Assembly (NCBI GenBank): GCA_007449985.2
Contig: VIIQ02000066.1
Location: 1-64,000, forward strand
Direction: 5' to 3'
Length of the DNA: 64,000 bases
Source: Desmodesmus armatus
Lineage: Eukaryota; Chlorophyta; Chlorophyceae; Sphaeropleales; Scenedesmaceae
Shown: piece after piece, positions 19,499-35,344 of the stretch
Layout: each line of letters begins with the position of its first letter
How positions within the stretch are numbered: position 1 is the first letter of the stretch
Program-made: the position numbers and the translations under genes
Notes under the pieces: generated by a model
Databases searched by the model: none
What the model saw: the letters and a program-made list of their open reading frames with translations, nothing else
What the model was told of the DNA's origin: nothing

Positions 19499-22482
19499 TT
19501 GCAAGCACAATCGCACTCAGTGCACTGCAGACACCAGCATCAGCCTCAACTATCATCCACTATCGTCCATTCAGTTCCTCACATCAGTATGCAAGAACTC
19601 TTTCTCAATCAACGCTCAGGCAGCATGTGCTGCCAACCCTCATGCTGTAGCAACACATTGTTCAGGTCTAGGGTGACTCTTCTGGCACCATCCACCACCA
19701 CCCACACATTTCCCTCCCGCGACATCAAACGCAGCAGCAGCACCTTGCCAGCGCCAAAACAGCACACCACCAACTCACGGCTACGATTGGTGACGTCAGC
19801 GGCAGCAGCGGCAGCAGGTGGCTTTGCAGACGACCGCAGCAGCCCCCTTTGGGGCTCTGAGCCCCATTCCCTGGCCCAAAAGCTAGGGGAGTTTGTGGCA
19901 GCGCAGTATCTCCCAATTGCGCTGGTGTCTGCGTTGACTTTGGGTGCCATCAACCCCAGCCTGGGGTTAGCTGCGTCAAAGATGCACATTCCTGCGCTGG
20001 CTACCTTTGGCATCTTCATGGTGCAGGTGGGTTCTTCTCAGGGAAGTTCCTACTCCTGAACCCTGAACCATACGGCCTGAACACCTCAAGACTGAAACCT
20101 ATTGTAGGCTTTTGTTAGTTGCCGCGGAGTGTTTGTCTTACCGGCTGCAGCAGGTTTTGGACCTCACAAGCTCGTCAGGGCGTGAACAGGGTACCCTACC
20201 AAGCACTCCCAAAGCCAACCTCCCAGCTCTTATTGCCACAGCACACGCAGATTGCGGGTTATCCGCTAAAAGATTTGACCATCCATTTTGTTTCAAACAG
20301 TCATGCTGCTGTGGGTCGACCTGCAGGGCCTGCAACTCAAGCGGAAGGAAGCCATGGCCGCACTAACAGCAAAAAGTGAGTTCACGCTGCGTCCCGGGAC
20401 GTAGGCCCACTCCAGGGTCCAGCTGGTATCAAGTACTTCGGGATATGCATCTCAATGTGCATGTAGACATGCACTGTTGCAGTTGAGGCTGCAGAATGCA
20501 GTGCAGCCAGCGATGCACAACTTACAGACTGAGGTGGTGCCAGCCTGCCAGCCACCTGGCCTGGCAACGGTTGCGCAGTGTGCGCAACATGTCGCTGGCA
20601 ATTTCTGGCAGGCTTCAGAACTCCTTGATAAGTTCAGGGGCTGCCCACCGCCCACCCCTTCATTACTGTTGTATCTTCGGTATCTTCCGCGCTGCAGATG
20701 AGATTGCTTACGGGCTTGCATCCATCCTGCTCATCACCCCTCTGTTGGGACTACTGGTGGCTCAACTCCCGCTCAACCCTCGGCCCCTGGCTTTCGGCCT
20801 GGGGGTGGTGTGCACGGTACCGACTGCGCTGGCATGTGGGGTGGCATTTGTACAGGTGGGTGCGGTACTGTCACCACTTATAGCTGCGGCGTTATACACA
20901 CAGCAGCATGCCCTTGGGACCAATCGAGGCCCGCCTGCAGGCTGAACAGTTGAAAGCCGGGGTGACAGGCTGTGTGTCAGCATGTGCATGTCCGACGACG
21001 CACAAACGGAGCCGTTTGCCAATTCCGCAGGGCTCCACCTGCCTCTTTGCTGATTGCTGCAAGCAATATGTCTATTGTGGGAGGAGATGTCTGACACCAT
21101 CTCCCCACCCCACCCCGGTGCCGCTGCCTTTTCACCTTCCCTGCAGCAACTCGGCGGCAACGTATCCCTGGCTCTGCTGCTGACAGTGACCACCAACATA
21201 CTCGGCATCTTCACAATGCCTTTCATACTGCCGTACATAGCCGCTGCGTCGGCGCTCATACCCCCACCAGCAGCAGCAGCAGGAGCAGCGGCAGGATCTG
21301 CAGCAGCAGCAGCTGCTGCCTCTGTTACGCTAGAACCGCTGCCGCTGATGCTGCAGCTGTGTCAGACTATCTTGGTGCCCACAATGCTCGGGGCGTCTGT
21401 CAGGGGGCTTGTCCCTGGGGCTGCTGCTGCCATCGACCGACACAAGAAACTGCTGTCGTACATCAATGCTGGGCTGCTGGCATCTGTGCCCTGGATGCAG
21501 GTGGGTTTGGGGTTCCAGTTTTCACCGGGTGCTCAAGGGTCGGGTTTGGTTCATGCAGGGATTGGTTTCTTTCCAGTACAGAGAACGGTCAGTCCGATTG
21601 AGCTATAACCTTGTTATCCTTTGTGTAGTCGACCAGCGGTAGCGGCTGCCTGGGGTAGGAGGTACTACACAGTTGCCACGTTACTAGTTCATGTTGGCAG
21701 GGAGGGTTGCTGGCCAATCGCTGTGTCCGCTCCTTTTCATATCGTGACACCACACACAAAAGCACACTCAACTTTCTTCTCGCCTTTCAACATCAACCTG
21801 ACATGACACTGGTTCTTGCACCGCCCGCAGATCAGCAAGACTGCCAGTCAGCAGATGGGCATCGATACCCTCTCCATTGCCAGCATGGTTGCTGCCGCAC
21901 TGGGCGTGCACATACTGCTGCTCCTAGTCAATACCGTGGCATGCAGGTAGGTGGCGCGTGTATATACACGTGTGACCAAAAATTGGGGAGCTCGAGGTCA
22001 GCTCCAACATTAGGCAGGGATGGGCACGGCATGCATGTCATGTTGCTGCCTGCAGCACCTGTCGGCATGGCCTCTTGTGTTAGGGGATTGAGGGTTTACT
22101 CTGGTTGTGTAGCCCTCTTTTCCCTTGCGGAGGTCCCTATTTGCAACATTTTAGGTGTTCACCAGCCTTCGCAAAAGTTCAAATCTGAGCTGCCGCCAGT
22201 ACACCTGCATGGCTGCCAACTGTCTTCACACGCAGGGTGTTGAAGTTGGGCGGAGTGGATCCTGTTGCGGCGCGTCCCATCCGGCGCGCCCTGATCATCT
22301 CGGGTTCAGTCAAAACCCTTCCGGTTGCAGTGACGGTGCTGACGCAGCTGGGCCCTGTGCTGGGCGAGGCATCTGTTGGTGTTGCAATGCTGCCCGTTGT
22401 TGCGTATCAGTTGATCCAGATCATGACAGAGTCTGTGCTGGTGTCAAGATGGCTTGCTGCTGACAAGGTTGGCTTGTCGTAG
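19499..22482 (+). CDS. Plastid bile-acid:sodium symporter family protein (BASS4-like)
   Basis: Model: 19499-20026, 20327-20375, 20698-20855, 21147-21500, 21831-21946, 22236-22482; 483 aa; all introns GT-AG and in phase. A Ser/Thr/Arg-rich transit peptide of about 100 residues ends near LVTSAAAAAA. The transporter part shows ALTLGAINPSLGLAASKM, ATFGIFMVQGLQLKR, GLASILLITPLLGLLVAQL, CTVPTALACGVAFVQ, QLGGNVSLALLLTVTTNILG, ASVPWMQ, SGSVKTLPVAVTVLTQLG and AYQLIQIMTESVLVSRWL. This order and the SVKTLPV segment match plant BASS4, a plastid-envelope member of the family with about ten membrane helices. Its substrate is not established; other BASS members carry pyruvate, glycolate or keto acids with sodium. 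An Ala-rich loop near the middle is an insertion. The exact start is uncertain, with other Mets at 19589 and 19625. It is divergent from ETHE1. Confidence 0.9.
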
Positions 22483-25101
22483 TCACTACGGCGGCTGCAG
22501 TGGCGGCGGCTGTGCTGGAGGATGGCAGGGCTGTGGCGGCTGGCGGCTATGGCAGCTGTGGCGGCTGGCGGCTGTGGCGGCTGCTGCTGGCGGCGCGGCT
22601 GCGGCTGGCGCCTCAGGCGGCTGCAGTGCTGGAGGATGGCGGGGCTGTGGTGCTAGCGCTGTTGGTTGTACTTGCTTTAGTCATGGTACTGTCAGTAATA
22701 GTGGAGGTGGTGACTCTCCATGGCATGGTGATTTTGAATTCAGTTGTGAGTGCTGCACTGCTTATGAAATTGCCATTTTTGACCCTAGGAAAGGAACCAG
22801 TCTGTTGGTAGGGTTGGTGTGCCCCATGTCTCGAATCATTCTGTGTGCCACCATGGCCACGGTCTCCATGGGGCCAGCCTACATTGGGGTGTCCTGCTTT
22901 TTCGTCAACAAAACTGCCATGCTGGGCTCACAGCTGAGGAAGCTGAAGCCATGCCATTTCACAGATGCTGATGGCAGGTTGCGACACCGGCTGTGTCTGA
23001 CTACTTGCTCGGTGCGTGATTAGGAGAGCTGCAGAGTAGCTGATGGCGTTTCAATCAAACACTCTTGGAGCCTCTTCAGCTCTGCTGGCTTCCAGATACT
23101 GTTGCTGTGCTTTTAAACCATGTAACATGGTTGTGTGTGGGGTCAGAAAGTTGCGATGTCACGCTGGCACTGGCATGTAGAAGGCTTGGTGTGTTACAAG
23201 AGCTGGTGGTTGTGGGGTGAGAAAGCAACAGTGCGAAGGTATGTTCAAGCTTGGGCGCCAGCGTCTCGATACACTGATACATGCATGCTGCATGTAAGTC
23301 TCATCTGTACACAGCTCAGTGAGTCTGTAGATCTATAGAGCTGCAACTGTCTGCAGTTCCAAGCCAAGCTGTCATCTTTCATACAGTGGCAAGCTTGACT
23401 GTACAACAAGGGCACGCTATCATGTGGGTGCAGTTACCAACTCAAGATAGATCACTGGTGAGCAATTGATGCGACCGATGGCGTTCACTGACAATCAGGA
23501 CATGTGACCTTCCAACATTATGCTTGCATGCAATTGGTGGTAGCAGTGATCACTTCGAAGCCAGTGCCGCACTGGGGCCACAGCTGCTGTCACACTTGGC
23601 AATCATTCAGTGAGGACCGCGGCACACCCACTGGGCTGATAAAGGCAGGCCTAGCTGTTGGCCAACACGCAAACTATGTGTGGCACTAGCTAGTCACAGG
23701 CTGTCTGCAGGCTAGCTCTGCTCTCGGCAGGTCAGGAGGACAACAAAGAGTGTTACACCATGATCCAGCAGAGACGCTGCAAACGCATTCCAGAAAAGGT
23801 GCAGCGAATTGACAAAGGACAACAACGCGGCTTCTTGAACCCGCTGCAGCTGAGCTTACTGCCGCAGCATGACAGCAAAAGCACGCAGTTCACACCCCAC
23901 AAGTCAACAACCAGCTATTGCATGGGAGCGTGCCGCGGCCGAAACAAAAACAGCTTCAGCATCTCACACCATGACACCTGGCAGTACGCACGGGTACTGC
24001 ACTCACTCAGAGTGCGATTGCACAGGGCTGCACAGGCAAGCAATAGTGCATGCAAGGCAATGTTGCTGCTCTCTCTGCAAAACCCAAGCTGAGCGCACTG
24101 GTTCCTCAGGCCCTGAGGTTGGTGACCAACCAGGCGTGCCCTTCGACGCCTTAGCCAGCCAAGCATAGGCACCCAGCTGGGTGCAGCGCTGCCAGTTACA
24201 GGCCAGAGGTACCAGCAGCCTACAGCGGCTGTGCAACTTGAATTTTTGGGGAAGGCGATGTCTGCACAAAACAAATGTTAAGCAATTGCAATGCAAAGGG
24301 CCCTCATCTCAACACAACCAAACAGAACCTGCGGTCGACTTGAAGCTGAATCACTACAGAACAGTGCAGGCCGTGAATGTCACTGCAAAAGGGGGGGGGG
24401 GGCTGACTACGGTAGTCAGCAAGAAACAGCAAACCCTTTTCAGGGTTTTGAAATTGGGGTGCCAGCAGTGCATAACCAGGACAACTCAGCGCAGTGCAGA
24501 TGTGCATCATGTCAGTAATGCGCTGCCTATGTTGGTGTGAGGGCACAGCGCTCCACTCTTCAGGGGGAAGGTTTCATGGCGCTGCACACAAGACACACAC
24601 CATGTCTTCATACTTGCCAAGCACGTACATGACCAACAGACTCATTCTGTGGCTTGCAGAACATGATGCCGTGATACCAAAAATCGTCACGAAACTGCAC
24701 AATGTGACTCAAAGTTCCGATAAGTCACATAAAGAGGCAACTTGGAAAGCACCAGGATCTTCAACAAGAACGGTAGCAAGCATGCATGCATGTATGCACC
24801 GAGCCTCACCCACCCCTCGCACACAGTGGTGTACAATGGCTGACACTCTTCCCCACGGCGACCTCTGCTATGCTTGAAACCCAGGTTGTAGCTGGGCTGG
24901 CTGCGTACCCATGGCATGCCCCTGGCCAGCAATACCCTCCCTACAAAACCCCTCCTAGCAAAGTCACGCCAGGGTGACCAAAACACTGTTCAACAGTCCC
25001 TCTCAGCCTCCTCATTGCAAGATACACAAAAATGACATCACTCACAAACCACCTGCTCCGCCAGACTCTCACAGGGTGACGTTCAAACTCCTCACACTCT
25101 C
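22483..25101. other. Convergent intergenic region (3' flanks of BASS4-like and SQR genes)
   Basis: No supported gene. A GGC-rich tandem repeat (GGCTGCAGTGCTGGAGGATGG twice, near 22493 and 22620) follows the BASS4 stop, and a TGTAA lies at 23121. The rest shows only short open frames without recognised domains. Confidence 0.45.
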
Positions 25102-29864
<4,763 letters not shown>

Positions 29865-30408
29865 GGTGAGTTTATGTGATACAGTATGTGATGGGCGCTG
29901 TGGGTTGCTGCTGCTCCACCGCTCAGGCCACGAAGCCAGTGGGCGAAGGAGGGAGCAGGAGTTACTGGTCCGCAAACAACTGTTGTGGCGTTTTGCTTGC
30001 TTGATGAGCTGAATGAGCGTGGTATACGCCTTCTGAGACGTCTATCACGCTGCGTAAAGCAAGTTCATAAACCTGTTATGTCATGTCATACACGTATCAG
30101 ATGCACAAGCGGGCGTGGTCATCCTTTCCAGACGCCCAGTTGTGACTTATTGTCTCACCAGATTGCGGAGTTTGCTTTTGCTTTTGCTGCCTTTGCCTGT
30201 GTACATGTGCATGCCTTGACTTGCAAGACAGCTCAGCTTGAGCTGACGCCAAGCTTCGTCATCGAGCCGCAGGCAGGCAAAGCTCAAGCCTCACTCTTCT
30301 ATCCCAAGAATTAATATTCAGTCTGTTAACGAGCAGCCATTCCCTTTTTGATTGCCATGCTTCAGGCTTGACTCTGTTCAGCAATCTACAGTCAGCAGAC
30401 CTGCAGCA
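29865..30408. promoter_or_regulatory. Shared bidirectional promoter region, SQR / TauE-SafE genes
   Basis: 544 bp separate the start codons of two divergent genes from one sulfur pathway. Co-regulation is inferred from this arrangement. No binding site is claimed. Confidence 0.6.
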
Positions 30409-32068
30409 ATGGCCCACCGTCCAGCATGGAGTCACTCTGCGTGGCTGGCTCTACTGCTCACAGCAGCATGTGTCATTCAAGCAGCGGCAGCAGCTGGCAG
30501 CAGCAACACAACAGACGCAGGACCTGCACCAACTGGTACAGCAGCAGGCACCTCTACTGATGTTTCCCAGGGCCAACATAAAGCCCTGACGCCCCTGATC
30601 GGGACAGATATCGGACTCTTTATCGTCGTGGCAGTTGCTTTGTTCATTGCCAGTGGAGCGGGAGTGGGTGGAGGTGCGTTGGCCATCGGCCATATGACTG
30701 CTGTTATACTGTTATCTGCACCTGACTGTACCCTGGTCATATCAGCCTACCGGCTACCAAACCCACACCACACAACCCTTGCTGCCCTGTGCATGTCGAC
30801 CATGCCTCCTACGGGGTAGACTAATTTGCTCCATGCAGACCTTTCATGCTCTCTTGCGCACTCTTCCCTCCTTCTCCCTGCCTCGCAGTTCTCCTGGTGC
30901 ACTGCAGGCATGCATGTTCAACACGCGCGTGCTCATTCGAAAACGGACAGTTGAAGAATGTCAGCACTGCTGAGGATTGCATCGGCTGGACTCAAGCTCA
31001 CTGTCGTGTACCCCCCCCCCCCCCCGGCCCTACCCCCACCCCCACCCCCTCCCTGCCCCCTAGGTGTCCTGGTTGTCCCCTCCCTCCTGGTAATCTCTCA
31101 GTTCAGTGCCATTGCAGCAGTGGCCCTCAGCAACATCACCATACTCGCATCCGCCATCGCAAACCTCATTTTCAACGTGCCGCGCAAGAGCATGTTGAGG
31201 CCAGGGCCCCTGATCGATTGGGACCTGGTGCTGCTTTTTGGGCCTCCTACTGTTGCTGGATCTATTGCTGGCAGTTACATCAATATGGTCATACCAGCCT
31301 GGTGAGTGCTGCAGTGCTCCCTTTGCTGTCAATGCAGGGCAACCCCATGTCAAATCAGGATCAGGTTTTAGGGTTTCGGGACAGAAGGTGCTGCTGGGGC
31401 CTCCCAGCCCCAGCAGGGGTTACGGCTTACGGTTGGACCTGCCCCTCTTGCGACTTCTTGCATGCGCTGTTGCGCATGAGTACTCGCTGTGGCCGTACAT
31501 TGATCAACCCAGGGTCGCCATTGTTTGCTTGTTGGTGCCCATGCTTCAGGAATCTCCTTTGACACTGAAATCCACTCATTTTTGATCTCATCGCACACTG
31601 ACTTTGCTGTTGCACTGCGCTGCTGCTTGAACACCTGCACAGGGTCACCAAGGTGTGCCTCTTCATCTTGCTGCTCCCAATGGCCTGGCGCATGGTGGAT
31701 AAAGCCAACAGCCTGTTCAAACGAGAGACAGCCGCCAAAAGAGCGGCAGCTAAGTCGTTCGAACCAGACGAACTGACTGCAACTGCTGCTGCTGTAGCAC
31801 AGCTGCAGAGTGCAGCCCCGGATGGGACACCAGCAAGCCCCCAGTCAGAACCACACACAGTCTTTGCCTCAGCAGAAGCAACAGCAGAAGCAGCAGTGAG
31901 AGATGCCGGCAGCACAGGCAGCAGCGGCGGTGCCGATGCAGCTGTTGCAGTGCACGAAGCTGCGGGTGGAGCGAGACCTCCACGGACTGCGCCAGACATC
32001 GAAACAGGGTGTGCCGGTCAGTCGCCAGCAGCTGCTGCTTCAGCGGCTGCACCAGCAACACTACCATC

Positions 32069-32118
<50 letters not shown>

Positions 32119-33828
32119 TGCCTGCCAGTTCAGCCGACAGCCAGATGGCGAGGATGCGTTGCTGGGAATATCCGAGCAAAGATCCTCGTTGGTCCTGCAG
32201 GACAGACCCGGGAACCTGTCACAAGATCCAAAGCAAGTTGGATAAGGAGCAGGCGCGGATGGTCCCGCCCTTTCAGTGCGGTTTGCTCTCGCTGCTGCTC
32301 GCCGACGTGGCGGTCGCGTCGCTGCTGGCGGATACATGGTAGGTTGAGCCTGATGTGCTTGCTTACGGAAGTTCCGCATGCTGGCGAGGGCGTTGCTTGG
32401 CTGCCATATGAATCGGCCTTCATGCTGTCGTGCGATAGCGCAGCCTAGCAGTGCCGCTTCGCTGCAACAAGTTTGTGCGCAGCAAGGCTGGCATCTTCGC
32501 GACAGTATGTTCCTTGTCCGTATCTTCCCCCTGCCTGATGCTTTGTTACCTCACAGCTGACCTGCGGCACATGGCAGTACTGGGTTCTGGTGCTGTCACC
32601 ATTGCTGGTGATGCTCTTGGTGTGGGCTGTGGCGCGGCATCACATCCTTTGGAAAGCTGCTTGGAAGGCTCGGCTCGATATGACGGATGCTGAAGATCTC
32701 AAGTGGGACTCACACAGCACCACGCTCTACCCAGCTATATGTAAGTGCGTCACATGGTCATTCCACAAACGTGCTTTTTTTAAGCAAGTCTGACAGGTAG
32801 TGAGTAGCAGGTTTGCAGGTCTAAGTAGCATGCCAGTCGCTGGGCAAAAATCCCCGCTAACATTGCATCCTCGTGCCTTGCACATCCCCACCAGCAAAAT
32901 GACGGCTGCTGCCGCTTGGCGATGTTGTTCATGCTGCCATAACCACCGGTGCCACCAACATCTTTGCTGCCGCTGCTGCTGCTGCTGCTGCTGCCTGCTG
33001 TCATGTGTCCCTGCTGTGTCCTCCCTGTCTGCTGATGTTGCTGTGTTTTCAGGCATCAGTGCCGGTGTGATTGCAGGTATGCTGGGCCTAGGGGGCGGTC
33101 TTGTGCTGGCACCCCTCATGTTGGAGCTAGGGGTCAACCCGGCTGTGTCAGCAGCTTCAACACAGGTAAGGACGAGCCCTTCGGGGAACCCTCATGAGCC
33201 CTTGGCTAGTGCTAAGGTTTTGGGATCCCCTCCCACAATTACTGTACTGTAATGACACGAACCCTCCAAGGTCCAACACTGGCTTCATCTTCACCTCCAA
33301 CAGCAGAATCACATCTCGTACTGTACCTGCAGTCAAAGGGGCCTTGCCTTACACCCGGCCACTAACACAGTGTGACACATCATCATCTTTGCTAGCTGTA
33401 GCGTGCATACCGGCATTTTGAACACTGGAACTCCCACTTGCTGTAGGCGACGGTGCTGTCCGCTGCCTATTTCAACGTAGTGCAGGAACAGTCAACCCCT
33501 GTGCTGCCACCGCTGCCCGCCCCCTGCGCAGGTGACCCTATTGATCAGCAGCAGCACATCAGCCATCGTATACGCAGTCAACGGGGCAGTTCCCTGGGAT
33601 TACGGCATCGTGCTGAGTATCATTGGCTTTGTTGCAACTTTATTGGGCCAATGGCTGGTCAGTTGGCTGGTGCGGCGGCTGGGGCGGCCCAGTATCCTCG
33701 TTTTAACGCTGGCGGTTATGTTTTCGGCGGCCACGTTTGCAGCAGCGGCAGTGGTGGTGCTGACGTTTGTGGATCTGGCGCAGCAGCCGCAGAAGTGGAC
33801 TGTGAGGAAGGGAGTGTGTCCTGCGTGA
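30409..33828 (+). CDS. TauE/SafE family sulfite exporter-like membrane protein
   Basis: Model: 30409-30673, 31064-31301, 31643-32338, 32444-32504, 32557-32740, 33053-33165, 33447-33452, 33532-33828; 619 aa; all introns GT-AG and in phase. A cleavable signal (AWLALLLTAACVIQAAAAAG) leads to the first TauE half, with FIASGAGVGGG|VLVVPSLLVI, ALSNITILASAIANLIFNVP and TVAGSIAGSYINMVIP. A cytosolic loop of about 200 residues rich in Ala and Gln follows. The second half has WVLVLSPLLVMLLVWAVA, ISAGVIAGMLGLGGGLVLAP, LLISSSTSAIVYAVNGAVP and a long hydrophobic end. The paired G-x-GGG motifs are the family's signature. TauE/SafE proteins move sulfite or sulfonates and related anions across membranes. Which membrane is used here is unknown; the signal peptide suggests the secretory route. 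The 6-nt exon 7 (Ala-Thr) is proposed because family members have AT before this strand. Confidence 0.88.
32069..32118 (+). repeat. Coding (CAG)n tract in the TauE/SafE loop
   Basis: About 15 CAG codons give a poly-Gln run in the cytosolic loop between the two TauE halves. Confidence 0.8.
33170..33255 (-). repeat. Dispersed repeat, inverted copy
   Basis: On the minus strand this reads ACAGTACAGTA, then GCACTAGCC, then AAGGGCTCATGAGGG, matching 4915-5005 and 48520-48600. It lies in TauE intron 6. Confidence 0.5.
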
Positions 33829-35344
33829 CTTGAGACTTCAAAAGAGTGACCGAGCTTGGGTTGTGTGTACAGAGATTGTGGTGGAGGAGTGACTACTCAG
33901 CTTAGTGTGGCAGCTTATAGGCTGCATAGACGACAAGCAAGGGCATGTGCCCTGCCTGAGTCAATAACTTGAAACAGTGACTGTGGCTTTGTTGTGTGCA
34001 CAGGGGGATATCATGGGGGTCTGCTTATTGGTCAGTCTGCTTCAAGCCAAGTAAGCGGGACAGCTTTTGACTTTACTTAGACAGGGCCAGAGAATGTTGC
34101 ATCTGGTCACTGCTGGGTGAACAGATGCGGTGCAGGCATGGAGTTGTTAGCCTGAAATGTCAGCAAGAGTTGCTTTGGCAACACTGATCACTGGTGCAGG
34201 CATTGTTGTGTTGTTGTTGCCAGGACACTGTGCACAATCTTTTAATCAATTGGGGTTGAGTTAGAGTATTAGTTATGCTTGTTTAGGGGTATCATGGCAA
34301 GCTGCCACTAGCGGCTTGCTTTCTTGTCAATGCCTGTTGAGTGGTCTGCTGAGCGACACAGATTTTCAACACTGCTTTGCACAACAACTCTACACCAACT
34401 GCACTCAGTCCATGCTGGAGTCCTTTTGAGTCCTTTTGAGCTTTTGCTCCTCACACTGACAAGGTGTGACAAGGTGTGCCAGGGTGGACACTTGTCCCAG
34501 TGTGCAAGAACTTCAAGTTGAACCCAGAAGTTGTTACAAATTGTTGTTGTTACAAATTGTAAGTCGCAGTTGCTGAACACCGTGCCATGCAAATCAATAG
34601 GCACCGTCACACTGTGCATGTTGCAACATGCGCCCCCTATTCAGTCATGCTCGGTGTGAACCAGGGAGTTCTGCCCTCAGGGCACAACTATTTCAGTCAC
34701 TGAAGTGTGATGGTCACACTTGCCAAGCATGTCACATGTGAGTCAGCACGAGGGGGGGGGGGGAGGGCTTGGGTGGAGATGGGAGGGCATGAGGGGTCGG
34801 AGGCTCGGGTTGACTGGCATTTGCTGCCAGCCTCTGAGGCCAAGGAGGGGGGAGGGGCAAACCACTGTAGTGACCGGACATCAAGGGTGCAGCCACTTGT
34901 GAGTGATAGAACAAGAGCACACCAGACCTGGCCCAGCAGACCGGGTGCACCATTCAGTGATTGGATCTTACACAGAACATCGCCCGTTTGGGGAGTCAAC
35001 AAAAGGCTCATTGGGCCAAAGCACCTCTGAAACGAAACAAAGCTCAAAGCATTCTGTTCACTACGTAGTGCTGGGCTGTGACAGCCAGGCTGGCCAATTC
35101 AGCCGGCATGTTTGATGCCACGTGATGCCAGCAGTGCATGCAACACAAATGATGATGATGCTGGCCCACTCACAAAAGGGGCTGGGCTGGGCCTTTGAGG
35201 GCTTTGATGTAACGCACAACCAATCACTCAACCATACAAATCAATCAAGCAGACAAATCAACAACCAACAATCAATGGGGCTGTCTCCTCAGAAGGACTA
35301 GCCTCTTTCCAGTGCTGTATCTGACGACCAACTCATGAAGCCGA
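33829..35344. other. Convergent intergenic region (3' flanks of TauE/SafE and GH81 genes)
   Basis: No supported gene. It contains the dispersed repeat at 34949-35012, a short G-run at 34752-34765 and duplicated phrases (TTGAGTCCTTTTGAG; TTGTTACAAATTGTTG). Confidence 0.45.
34949..35012 (+). repeat. Dispersed repeat shared with 17150-17215
   Basis: Plus-strand copy of the ETHE1-intron repeat: CAGTGATTGGATCTTACACA, then GAACATCGCCCGTTTGGGGA. Confidence 0.6.

Noticed and set aside
22500..23023. Open frames after the BASS4 stop (Gly/Cys/Trp-rich)
   Set aside because: They translate GGC-rich tandem repeats in the 3' flank; the BASS4 frame ends cleanly after AADKVGLS.
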